From: an uncultured Lachnospiraceae bacterium
Lineage (GTDB): Bacteria; Bacillota; Clostridia; Lachnospirales; Lachnospiraceae
DNA length: 6,972 nucleotides
NCBI GenBank assembly: GCA_947174615.1
Contig: CAMWJQ010000212.1
Location: 1 to 6,972, forward strand
Direction: 5' to 3'
Every line of letters starts with the position of its first letter. Position 1 is the stretch's first letter. The translations under genes were made by a program, and so were the position numbers. This document shows positions 1 to 5,963 of the stretch, piece by piece. The notes below the pieces were generated by a model, which worked only from the letters and a program-made list of their open reading frames with translations, made no database searches and was not told where the DNA came from.

Positions 1-296
1 ACTTTACCCTCCACCGCAATGATACTCCCTGCTTTTGGTGTAATGCCGCGCTCCTTCTGCTCAATATAACACAGAACTTTGCCTTCTATTTTTTCCCCTG
101 GCTTCGATGCGCTCACTTGGTCCAACTGCAGCACCAATACATCCTCTTGCGCGTATTTGTGCACGACCCTGCCCCGCAAAGTCACTCTACTGCCCTCTTC
201 TAGGCTAAGTTTGGGCGCCGGTGTGGGATTTATCTGTAAATATAAGAACACAGTCACCACAAATGCCACACAGACGCAGCAAAGTGGTCTCCTCAT
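1..296 (-). CDS. comEC: ComEC-type DNA-uptake channel protein, N-terminal fragment (partial)
   Basis: Only the first 98 codons lie in the window; the gene runs off the left edge. ComEC is the polytopic membrane channel that passes single-stranded transforming DNA into the cytoplasm, usually 700-800 residues long. The visible part starts MRRPLCC, has one hydrophobic segment (about residues 5-21), then a soluble beta-rich stretch with EEGSRVTLRGRVV and a later GSIIAVEGKV. This matches the layout of the N-terminal DUF4131/OB-like part that precedes the competence domain. The start is the ATG at 294-296, with AAAGG at 306-310 nine bases upstream; another ATG four bases earlier is out of frame and hits a stop. 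It follows the GerMN gene by 41 bp and is last in an operon that begins with comEA, which strongly supports the call. The catalytic and channel domains are outside the window, so integrity cannot be judged. Confidence 0.8.
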   Translation of the reverse strand, partial: MRRPLCCVCVAFVVTVFLYLQINPTPAPKLSLEEGSRVTLRGRVVHKYAQEDVLVLQLDQVSASKPGEKIEGKVLCYIEQKERGITPKAGSIIAVEGK

Positions 297-337
297 TCAT
301 TAAAACCTTTCTATGTATAATACAAATTTATTAAATG

Positions 338-1285
338 CTAATTAACCAGTGACAGATTTCTCTCAAAGATAGTGGACGCCTCATACTTGTCCCGGAATTT
401 GCCATCTTTATTCCCATCTATCGAAATCTGCACTTTATTGATATTGCTCAGCTCCACTAGAGAATTGACAATCGAGTAAATTGTCACGTCCGTTGTCACA
501 TTGTTCACTGCCGTGAGCATCGCGCTGTCAAATGTCAGATAACACACACCGTCCTTGACCGTAATGTTCACCAGCTTTGTATCTGGGCTGATCGTCGGAA
601 AAGTCTCGTCGCTTGCCGGACCGCTGATGAGCTGTTCCACGACTAACTTTTCCATCGGTACATTCGACAGATCGGCATTGTGCGTCAGCTCTCTGTTCAC
701 CGCCATAAGCCCATCCCCTGTCTCATTGGCAAAATACAACCGCAGCGTCACCTTACTCTCGACCTTCTCGACCTGCGTTCCGGCATTGTTCACAAACATG
801 TCCGCTGTCATAGCGCCAATTGCATTCCCCGACAGATCTGTCAGAGACTCTCCATTGACTGTGAGCATCACATAGTTTACATCTGGTATATTCGTCAGGC
901 TCCGGACAAGCGCTGCCCTTGTCAATACCTCTGTAGTCCCCGAGAGTTCTTTGTATTTCTCTCCGAGGGACACTATGACCTGCTCCCCGTCATAGGAGTA
1001 CGTAATAATATTAATCCCGCTTGTGAGCGTTGCCTTTAATTCCTTGTTATCCGGCACGGAACACAGCAGTGTCAGAACCTCCACAATCATATCTTTCGTG
1101 TCCGTACTTTCAAGATAGTGCGTCTCTGCCACAAGCTTCGTCTCTTTTTTATTCAGATAAGAAATATCGACGGCTGTCCCCTTCTGTTCTGAATGGCTGC
1201 ATCCGATCATGATAAGCGCCGAAAGAAACAGCATTCCAAACAGAAGCAGAAACCTGCGATATCTCCCTGAAGGCTTTAAAACCAT
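338..1285 (-). CDS. Lipoprotein with two GerMN domains
   Basis: This is a predicted exported lipoprotein of 315 residues. A basic N-terminus (KPSGRYRR) is followed by a hydrophobic segment at residues 12-28 and a lipobox-like MIGC with Cys29 as the lipidated residue; Met at -3 is slightly unusual. Two repeats of about 115 residues follow, at about 45-165 and 178-292. Each has the GerMN pattern of an opening strand, a helix with an LVEQLISGP-like motif (clearest in the second copy, near 213-223), then a strand reading VNITVKDGVCYLTFDS, and an ending such as VQISIDGN. GerMN domains were first named from the spore-germination protein GerM but also occur in non-spore proteins, including LpqB, the lipoprotein partner of the MtrB kinase. 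The start is the ATG at 1283-1285 behind AGAAAGGCGG. Lying directly after a histidine kinase, it may modulate that kinase's sensor domain outside the membrane; this role is inference. Confidence 0.85.
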   Translation of the reverse strand: MVLKPSGRYRRFLLLFGMLFLSALIMIGCSHSEQKGTAVDISYLNKKETKLVAETHYLESTDTKDMIVEVLTLLCSVPDNKELKATLTSGINIITYSYDGEQVIVSLGEKYKELSGTTEVLTRAALVRSLTNIPDVNYVMLTVNGESLTDLSGNAIGAMTADMFVNNAGTQVEKVESKVTLRLYFANETGDGLMAVNRELTHNADLSNVPMEKLVVEQLISGPASDETFPTISPDTKLVNITVKDGVCYLTFDSAMLTAVNNVTTDVTIYSIVNSLVELSNINKVQISIDGNKDGKFRDKYEASTIFERNLSLVN

Positions 1286-1337
1286 ATTACCGCCTTTCTT
1301 ATCTTATTTAATAATATACCTTAAGAATCCTCACGAG

Positions 1338-1375
1338 CATGTTTGAAACATGTTTACTGTCTGCCAAACATGTTC
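1338..1375. repeat. Three phased AAACATGTTT-like palindromes between kinase and GerMN genes
   Basis: The 96-bp gap between the kinase and the GerMN gene carries three copies of a CATG-centred palindrome: GAGCATGTTT (1335-1344 half site), AAACATGTTT (1346-1355, perfect) and AAACATGTTC (1366-1375). Their centres are 11 and 20 bp apart, about one and two helical turns. The middle copy can pair with either neighbour. AACATGTTT at 1347-1355 with AAACATGTT at 1366-1374 gives a 9-bp stem with a 10-nt loop, and CATGTTT at 1338-1344 with AAACATG at 1346-1352 gives a 7-bp inverted repeat. No run of T follows in the transcribed direction, so it is not a standard terminator. It could be a multi-site operator or alternative RNA hairpins. 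Confidence 0.6.
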
Positions 1376-1381
1376 TAATTA

Positions 1382-2839
1382 CTACTGTGCAATATACGTG
1401 AGCGGAATCTTGACGTTAAATATAGTCCCCACTCCTTCCTCACTGCTCACTGTGATCGCTCCTCTATGCCGTAGAATCGCACTCTTGGTAATGGCAAGTC
1501 CTAATCCTGTACCGCCTATTTCCTTTGAATGGGATTTATCTACCCTGTAAAAACGCTCATATATATGCTCGATCGACTCCTGCGGAATACCTATGCCAGA
1601 ATCGGATACCTCAACGGAAAAATACTGGTGATCCGCATCAAGTATCACCTTCACCCAGCCGCCCTTTATATTGTACTTGATCGCATTTTCAACCAGATTT
1701 GTCAGTGCCAGTGTGAGCTTGACTTCATCCACTTCTGCAATCACCGGTCTGCGGCTCTCAAAGATCAGCTTGACCTCCGCCCTTGACGCGATGGGTCCCA
1801 GCCGCTTTAACAACAGCTCCAATACTTGATTCATGTCCACCGTATCGACATTGATATCAGCCGAGGTCCTTGTCATCTTGACAAGCGAGAGCAAATCTGT
1901 GATGATTTTATTTTCCCTGTCAATCTCCTCTGCAATATCTGTCATAAACTCACGGTACAGCTCCGCAGGCACATCCTCCTGTGTGATCAGCGAATCCGCC
2001 AGCACCTTCATGGAGGCGAGCGGTGTCTTCAACTCATGGGACACATTGGACACAAACTCCTGTCTGGAATCATCCAGCACTTTCATTCTGCCCATCATCT
2101 GATTAAAGGCATCCCCAATATTCTCCGTCTCGATATAATCTGTGACGCTGATCTCCTCATCTGTGAAGCCATTTTTCACATCGTTTATCGCATCTGTAAT
2201 TTTCTCAAAAGGCTTTAACATCTTGCGGCTCAGCAGAAGGGCAATGCCAAAAATCACCACCATCGAGAGCAGCTCCAGCAAGAATGCCCTGCTCTGAATA
2301 TACTCATAACCGCTTCGAATACTCGTCGTTGACACGCTGGTCAGCATTGCCCCCAGCACATGGGATTTGCCCTCAAACTTTTCCTCGATCGGCACAACAA
2401 TTTCAATATATCCTGCATCCTTCAGACTGTCTGATGCGCCCTCCCCCTTTAAACACTTGATGATCGCCTCAGAAATAATAATCTTTCCCTCACTGACAGC
2501 ATAGGTATCCTTGATGATCTTCAGACCGCTGTTGACAATCAGCACCCTGCCGTCATAGAGATTCGACAATTGTGAAAGCTCTGCATTGACGACCTCGCTG
2601 CTGCTGTCAAGCATATAATTGTATGTAATCAAATGATCCGCGATAATCTTTACCTGCGTCTGCACTTCATTGGTCCTCGTCGCAATCGTATTGTCCAGAT
2701 AGCGCTCAAGAATGCCAAAATGAAGCACGATACACGGCACAATCCCCGCTGCCATAATCATACAAAACATTCTCGTCTTTAGACTTCTAAAGCTTGTAAA
2801 AGCTTTTCCCTTTTTCATCTTTTCCCAAAGCTTTCCCAC
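1382..2839 (-). CDS. Membrane sensor histidine kinase (HAMP, HisKA, HATPase_c)
   Basis: This is a 485-residue sensor kinase, partner of the response regulator encoded just upstream. In order it has a short cytoplasmic N-terminus, TM1 (about 24-44), an extracytoplasmic sensor of about 140 residues (45-185; one beta-rich part reads DGRVLIVNSGLKIIKDTY, suggesting a Cache/PAS-like fold), TM2 (about 186-204), a HAMP linker (205-258), and the HisKA H-box SHELKTPLASMK with phospho-acceptor His268. The ATP-binding domain follows with N-box Asn385 (LVENAIKYN), G1 DSGIG (413-417), F-box YERFYRVD and G2 GGTGLGLA (442-449). All catalytic motifs are intact. The start is GTG at 2837-2839, chosen because AGGAG at 2846-2850 sits six bases upstream; the in-frame ATG seven codons later has no such site. 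The stop of the regulator gene is 26 bp upstream. The style resembles WalK/PhoR kinases. The signal sensed is not evident from sequence. Confidence 0.95.
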   Translation of the reverse strand: MGKLWEKMKKGKAFTSFRSLKTRMFCMIMAAGIVPCIVLHFGILERYLDNTIATRTNEVQTQVKIIADHLITYNYMLDSSSEVVNAELSQLSNLYDGRVLIVNSGLKIIKDTYAVSEGKIIISEAIIKCLKGEGASDSLKDAGYIEIVVPIEEKFEGKSHVLGAMLTSVSTTSIRSGYEYIQSRAFLLELLSMVVIFGIALLLSRKMLKPFEKITDAINDVKNGFTDEEISVTDYIETENIGDAFNQMMGRMKVLDDSRQEFVSNVSHELKTPLASMKVLADSLITQEDVPAELYREFMTDIAEEIDRENKIITDLLSLVKMTRTSADINVDTVDMNQVLELLLKRLGPIASRAEVKLIFESRRPVIAEVDEVKLTLALTNLVENAIKYNIKGGWVKVILDADHQYFSVEVSDSGIGIPQESIEHIYERFYRVDKSHSKEIGGTGLGLAITKSAILRHRGAITVSSEEGVGTIFNVKIPLTYIAQ

Positions 2840-2845
2840 GTTTTT

Positions 2846-2850
2846 CTCCT
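2846..2850 (-). promoter_or_regulatory. Ribosome binding site fixing the GTG start of the kinase
   Basis: AGGAG on the minus strand lies six bases before the GTG at 2837-2839. It decides this non-ATG start over the in-frame ATG at 2816-2818. The site partly sits in a small duplicate of the end of the preceding gene. Confidence 0.75.
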
Positions 2851-2879
2851 ATTTATAATAGTCCCCTATTTGTAATAGT
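2849..2879. repeat. Imperfect 17-bp tandem duplication at the end of the regulator gene
   Basis: CTATTTATAATAGT (2849-2862) and CTATTTGTAATAGT (2866-2879) match at 13 of 14 positions with an offset of 17 bp. The right copy encodes the final Tyr-Tyr-Lys-stop of the response regulator; the left copy is a second, untranslated version in the spacer that reaches the kinase ribosome binding site. Confidence 0.7.
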
Positions 2880-3558
2880 ATCCTACACCCCATTTGGTGT
2901 GTACGTACCTTGGCTCACTTGGGTTTGGCTCAATTTTTTCACGCAGACGCCGGATATGCACATCCACTGTCCGTACATCGCCGGGATAATCCTCTCCCCA
3001 CACCAGTTTCAGCAGATTGTCCCTGCCATAGACCTTATTGGGATTGAGCACCAGCAGTTCCAGAACATCAAATTCCTTAGCTGTAAGGTTGACCTCTTTA
3101 CCTTTTACATTCAGACGCCTGCCCTCGCAGTCCAGCCTCAAGTCACCCGCCTCGATAATCTGAGCCTTTTTATCCACGGATTCTTTAGTCTTTGCGCCAG
3201 TCCTTCGTATGATTGCTTTGATGCGCGCTTTTACCTCCAGTATGTTAAATGGTTTGGTAATATAATCGTCAGCTCCATACTCGAGTCCAAGTATTTTGTC
3301 CATGTCCTCGCCCTTTGCCGTGAGCATGATGACGGGCACATCCGAAAATTCTCTGATCTGCTGGCAGACTTCCAGCCCTGTCAGTTTTGGAAGCATGATA
3401 TCGAGCAGAATCAGATCATATTTTTTACGCTTTGCCATCTCAAGCGCCTCTTCTCCATCATAGGCACACTCGACCTCCATATCATCCTGTTCCAGACTAA
3501 AACGAAGTCCTTTTACAATCAGCTTCTCATCATCTACTACCAAAACCTTTTTTCCCAT
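2866..3558 (-). CDS. OmpR/PhoB-family response regulator
   Basis: This DNA-binding response regulator of 230 residues has the normal family length. The receiver domain (about 1-120, numbering from the ATG) has the acidic pair Asp9-Asp10 in VLVVDDEK, the phospho-acceptor Asp53 in LILLDIMLP, switch Thr80 in MLTAK and Lys102 in YITKPF. The C-terminal winged helix (about 135-230) has NLTAKEFDVLELL, the recognition-helix segment VRTVDVHIRRLREKIE and the wing VHTKWGVGYYYK. Architecture and sequence style are close to WalR/PhoP-type regulators. GGGAG at 3568-3572 precedes both a GTG at 3559-3561 (six bases) and an ATG at 3556-3558 (nine bases); the ATG was chosen, but the GTG would add just one residue. 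The gene lies 34 bp after comEA and 26 bp before the kinase, so phosphotransfer from that kinase is expected. Candidate targets are its own operon's sites. Confidence 0.95.
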   Translation of the reverse strand: MGKKVLVVDDEKLIVKGLRFSLEQDDMEVECAYDGEEALEMAKRKKYDLILLDIMLPKLTGLEVCQQIREFSDVPVIMLTAKGEDMDKILGLEYGADDYITKPFNILEVKARIKAIIRRTGAKTKESVDKKAQIIEAGDLRLDCEGRRLNVKGKEVNLTAKEFDVLELLVLNPNKVYGRDNLLKLVWGEDYPGDVRTVDVHIRRLREKIEPNPSEPRYVHTKWGVGYYYK

Positions 3559-3592
3559 CACTAGAATCTCCCATTGACATTACATTAAAATA

Positions 3593-4315
3593 TTAAATTG
3601 TTATTTTATCCTTTATCTTCGAAAAAAGTCCATCTTTGATGCCGTCTACGTTCTTGATGTCCTCAATGCTGCCAAATCTGCCGTATTTCTCCCTGTAGTC
3701 AACAATCGCCTTTGCCCTGCTCTCGCCGATACCTGACACAGATGTCAGTTCTGGCACTGTGGCAGTGTTGATATTGACAAGACCAGCTTCCTGCGGGGTT
3801 GATGCCTGTGCAGCAGCTTCTGTCGGATATTTATATGCCCCCGCCTCCTTGAGTGATGCCGCCTCATCAAGCGTGAGAATCACAATCTGTTCTCCGTCTG
3901 TGATCTGTCTTGCCATATTGAGACAGTTCTCGTCTGCCTCCTGTGTCAATCCGCCAGCAAGCTCCACCGCCTCATAGAGACGGCTGCCTTCCGCGAGACA
4001 GTAGACACCGGGCAGCGCCACTGCGCCACAGAGATAGATATACACCTGCCGTGGTGCACTTTCTATCGCTATTGGCATCTCGATCTCTTGCATCTGCGTT
4101 TTCGTATCTGCCTCTATTTCTGACATCTGTGTCATACTTTTGGACACTGTGCTTTCCGGTTCAGCCAACTCAAGTGCAACCTCATCCCGCGTTGATGCAC
4201 AGCCGCACAGCAGTACCGGATCAAGCAACGCAAAGATCAGAACACACACGACACATAGATACTTTTTACTATTTTGCTTCTTCTTATTTTTATTCCTTTT
4301 TATCATGGATATCAC
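3593..4315 (-). CDS. comEA: ComEA-like DNA-binding lipoprotein (SLBB + helix-hairpin-helix)
   Basis: This is a competence DNA receptor that binds double-stranded DNA outside the membrane and hands it to ComEC. Of its 240 residues, the lysine/asparagine-rich N-terminus is followed by a hydrophobic segment (19-38) ending LLCGC, so Cys39 is a probable lipidation site. B. subtilis ComEA instead has a plain membrane anchor. A linker of about 50 residues (40-88), rich in Glu, Ser and Thr, leads to an SLBB domain (about 89-148: VYIYLCGAVALPGVYCL... GEQIVIL). The Ala/Thr-rich linker after it precedes a double helix-hairpin-helix domain (179-240) opening with LVNINTATVPELTSVSGIG and ending GIKDGLFSKIKDKITI, the ComEA signature. 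The start is GTG at 4313-4315, with AAAGGG (4321-4326) five bases upstream; an in-frame ATG three codons in is 14 bases from that site. It is first in the operon, behind the promoter at 4356-4384. Confidence 0.9.
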   Translation of the reverse strand: MISMIKRNKNKKKQNSKKYLCVVCVLIFALLDPVLLCGCASTRDEVALELAEPESTVSKSMTQMSEIEADTKTQMQEIEMPIAIESAPRQVYIYLCGAVALPGVYCLAEGSRLYEAVELAGGLTQEADENCLNMARQITDGEQIVILTLDEAASLKEAGAYKYPTEAAAQASTPQEAGLVNINTATVPELTSVSGIGESRAKAIVDYREKYGRFGSIEDIKNVDGIKDGLFSKIKDKITI

Positions 4316-4355
4316 ACATTCCCTTTCAGGACCCCTCTGTGCATACCCACTAATT

Positions 4356-4384
4356 ATTCTATGCTAAATCAAGCCTTATTACAA
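4356..4384 (-). promoter_or_regulatory. Sigma-A-like promoter for the comEA-regulator-kinase-GerMN-comEC operon
   Basis: On the minus strand, -35 TTGTAA (4379-4384, four of six matches to TTGACA) and -10 TAGAAT (4356-4361, five of six to TATAAT) are separated by exactly 17 bp. A transcript would start near 4349, about 34 bases before the comEA start. No other good match was seen in the 146-bp gap after the glycosyltransferase gene. Confidence 0.55.
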
Positions 4385-4461
4385 GTGCTAATTTTTACAT
4401 TTCAGACATTCCTGTTAAAACTCGTCCATCGAACCCAAGTACCAAACCACACAAAGAAAAT

Positions 4462-5631
4462 TTACCTGTCTGAAATATACGCAAATGCCCTGTCTGCACT
4501 GTCCTGATTCGGCGCATATAAGCGGATTGCCGCGCGCAGTGCAAGCTCTGTCGTCCATGTTGTCATGCCATCTGCGGACGCGCCGCAGCTTTTCTCCTCA
4601 ATCGTCTGAACATACGCTGTCTTTGCAGTCTGGCACTGCGCCTCCTGCGCTGTCATCACAGCACGGACTGCCTTTGACGCGATGCTGTTTAGCCCTCTAA
4701 AGTATTGGATGATCTCTGCATATGTATGAATGTGGTCGAGAAAACAGTGCCCATATGCTGAGAGCTCCAAATTTGCTGTCGATACTGCCTGCAGACAGAG
4801 CTTGCACTCCCCATTGATGTCCGATGCCTCCATCAAAATGTCTGGTCTTTGTTTTAAGACTGCCTCAAAATATGTTTTTGCCCCGGCAGCATCTCCTTTC
4901 TCAAAAAATTCCGCCATCCTTGCCGTCACCTCACTGGTTTCCTTCTTCTCTCCAATGATGGCAACCCTGCATTCATATGCCTTGTAACGGTTTGCTGTCA
5001 CCCATACATACAACAAAAACTCCGAGATAAATCCAAAGACCCTCCTGTGATATTCATCCTCAAACGTGAGATCAATGCGCTTTTGCAGTTCAAAAAGGAT
5101 GGCAAACATCCATTCACAGTACGCATCAAAAAGCGCCTTTTTTGCCACCATGATATTACCAAAATATGTCTTGTTCTGATGCACCAAACTGACAAATGTG
5201 TCATAATACGCCGGATACAGCTCCGCAATAATACGCCCTGTCTCATCGAGCGTATCTACCTTGTGATGCGCAGCAAAACCGTCTCTGTAAGAGCCGGGCA
5301 GCTCCAACTGCTTTGTCGTCACAATATCATATTTGCTTAATATACGCTCGTACTCTGCCTCTGTGAAGGCATAACCCTCCTCGCTTGTGAGAAACCGCCG
5401 ATAGTGGCAGATCCCAACGCAGTCTGCCTCGTTGAAATTTTTCCATACCCAATACACGCCGGAAAGCTCAGCATAATAACAATTCAAATCCGAGATATTG
5501 TCGCCTGTGTCATCGCCTGTATAACCAAACTTCTCTCTGGCATGTATATGCCCGACATGCAGGGGGATATACATAGGGTCGGCAGGCACTTCAAACTGTT
5601 TGTGGGTCATCGCAAAAATCTTCACTGACAT
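4462..5631 (-). CDS. DUF4422 glycosyltransferase-like protein with C-terminal extension
   Basis: This 389-residue, predicted cytoplasmic protein has no signal peptide or convincing membrane segment. Residues 1 to about 225 match the DUF4422 family found in capsule and exopolysaccharide loci and presumed to transfer sugars from nucleotide donors. The visible hallmarks are KIFAMTHKQFEVP at the N-terminus, YIPLHVG (21-27), GYTGDDTGDNIS (36-47), the Tyr/Trp-rich YYAELSGVYWVWKN, GICHYRRF (73-80), the NKTYFGNIMVAKK segment (153-165) and the RRVFGFISEFLLYVW stretch (196-210). Residues about 230-389 are outside that core, look helical (FFEKGDAAGAKTYFEAVLKQRP is TPR-like) and were not recognised. The ATG at 5629-5631 has AAGGA four bases and AAGGAG eleven bases upstream. 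It is not surrounded by a polysaccharide cluster in this window, so its pathway is unknown. Its leader and promoter are unusually elaborate (5655-5853). Confidence 0.85.
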   Translation of the reverse strand: MSVKIFAMTHKQFEVPADPMYIPLHVGHIHAREKFGYTGDDTGDNISDLNCYYAELSGVYWVWKNFNEADCVGICHYRRFLTSEEGYAFTEAEYERILSKYDIVTTKQLELPGSYRDGFAAHHKVDTLDETGRIIAELYPAYYDTFVSLVHQNKTYFGNIMVAKKALFDAYCEWMFAILFELQKRIDLTFEDEYHRRVFGFISEFLLYVWVTANRYKAYECRVAIIGEKKETSEVTARMAEFFEKGDAAGAKTYFEAVLKQRPDILMEASDINGECKLCLQAVSTANLELSAYGHCFLDHIHTYAEIIQYFRGLNSIASKAVRAVMTAQEAQCQTAKTAYVQTIEEKSCGASADGMTTWTTELALRAAIRLYAPNQDSADRAFAYISDR

Positions 5632-5654
5632 GATTTCCTTGTCTCCTTTTCATC

Positions 5655-5772
5655 TCATTCAAATGTTTTTTCAATTGCTTTTACTCAAATGCTTTTTTCA
5701 ATTTCTTTTTACAATTTTTTATCTCAAATGCTTTTTTCAAACTCATTTATTCAAACGCTTCTATATCAAAAT
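5655..5772. repeat. Degenerate tandem array of about nine 12-14 bp units in the glycosyltransferase leader
   Basis: Reading the plus strand, this stretch can be cut into units near the consensus TTTTTTCAAATGC: TTTTTCAATTGC, TTTTACTCAAATGC, TTTTTTCAATTTC, TTTTTACAATTTT, TTATCTCAAATGC, TTTTTTCAAACTC, ATTTATTCAAACGC and flanking weaker copies. The 17-base word TCAAATGCTTTTTTCAA occurs exactly twice (5685-5701 and 5724-5740), 39 bp apart, which is three units. It lies between the predicted transcription start and the glycosyltransferase start, and stops in the frames make coding unlikely. Confidence 0.75.
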
Positions 5773-5824
5773 TGTCCGTCATCCGTGCCCGGCGCGTCTT
5801 TTATACGCTGTGTCATCATATTTT

Positions 5825-5853
5825 ATTATATAGGTGCAGATCGATTTGCACAA
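5825..5853 (-). promoter_or_regulatory. Sigma-A-like promoter for the glycosyltransferase gene
   Basis: On the minus strand a perfect -10 TATAAT (5825-5830) lies 17 bp from a weak -35 TTGTGC (5848-5853, three of six). Transcription would begin near 5818, giving an untranslated leader of about 185 bases containing the 13-bp array. A weak -35 with a palindrome over the spacer suggests a regulated promoter. Confidence 0.55.
5834..5851. promoter_or_regulatory. 18-bp near-perfect palindrome, candidate operator
   Basis: GTGCAGATCGATTTGCAC pairs with its own reverse complement at eight of nine positions. It covers part of the -35 and most of the spacer of the minus-strand promoter, a typical repressor position. 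It also overlaps a weak plus-strand -35-like hexamer (5841-5846). The binding protein is unknown. Confidence 0.5.
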
Positions 5854-5869
5854 TATATTATATTAAAAT
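5841..5869 (+). promoter_or_regulatory. Possible weak divergent promoter for the zinc-ribbon gene
   Basis: On the plus strand TCGATT (5841-5846, three of six) and TAAAAT (5864-5869, five of six) are 17 bp apart. It is the best arrangement found in the otherwise very AT-rich stretch before the zinc-ribbon gene, but such a match is easily a chance one in this composition. Confidence 0.25.
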
Positions 5870-5948
5870 AGAGCATCTATGTCACCCAGTTATTGTTCTC
5901 ATACAGCATTTCATACCATAAGTAAACAATAACGATCATCATGCTCTA
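5869..5948. repeat. Nested inverted repeats directly before the zinc-ribbon gene's ribosome binding site
   Basis: An outer perfect pair TAGAGCAT (5869-5876) / ATGCTCTA (5941-5948) encloses an inner perfect pair GTTATTGTT (5889-5897) / AACAATAAC (5925-5933). The internal loop is 12 and 7 bases, and the terminal loop is 27 bases with two TCATAC words. As RNA this would fold as a long imperfect hairpin ending five bases before the AGGAG at 5954-5958. A leader regulatory element or a small palindromic mobile remnant both fit. Confidence 0.6.
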
Positions 5949-5963
5949 GGAAAAGGAGATTTG

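Noticed and set aside
297..337. Internal promoter for comEC, from a TATTAT word in the AT-rich gap (minus strand)
   Set aside because: No acceptable -35 at 16-18 bp; the gap is short and typical of operon spacing.
1346..1375. LexA/SOS box, because of GAAC/GTTC-like half sites
   Set aside because: Gram-positive LexA sites have four bases between GAAC and GTTC; here only two separate them.
2899..3564. A 221-codon plus-strand open frame opposite the response regulator
   Set aside because: It is the antisense shadow of a clear, full-length regulator gene and has no recognisable domain or suitable start context.
4416..4440. Possible terminator after the glycosyltransferase gene: weak stem ACTT...GAGT with inner GTTC/GGAC, then TTTT, minus strand
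   Set aside because: The stem needs a two-base bulge and two G-U pairs and the T run is only four bases; too weak to call.
4998..5246. Minus-strand frame inside the glycosyltransferase gene
   Set aside because: Out-of-frame shadow of the DUF4422 gene, which has all expected motifs in the longer frame.
5600..5871. Plus-strand frames across the 13-bp array (Phe/Leu/Ser-rich)
   Set aside because: The composition only reflects T-rich repeats; there is no ribosome binding site and the region fits a leader of the opposite gene.
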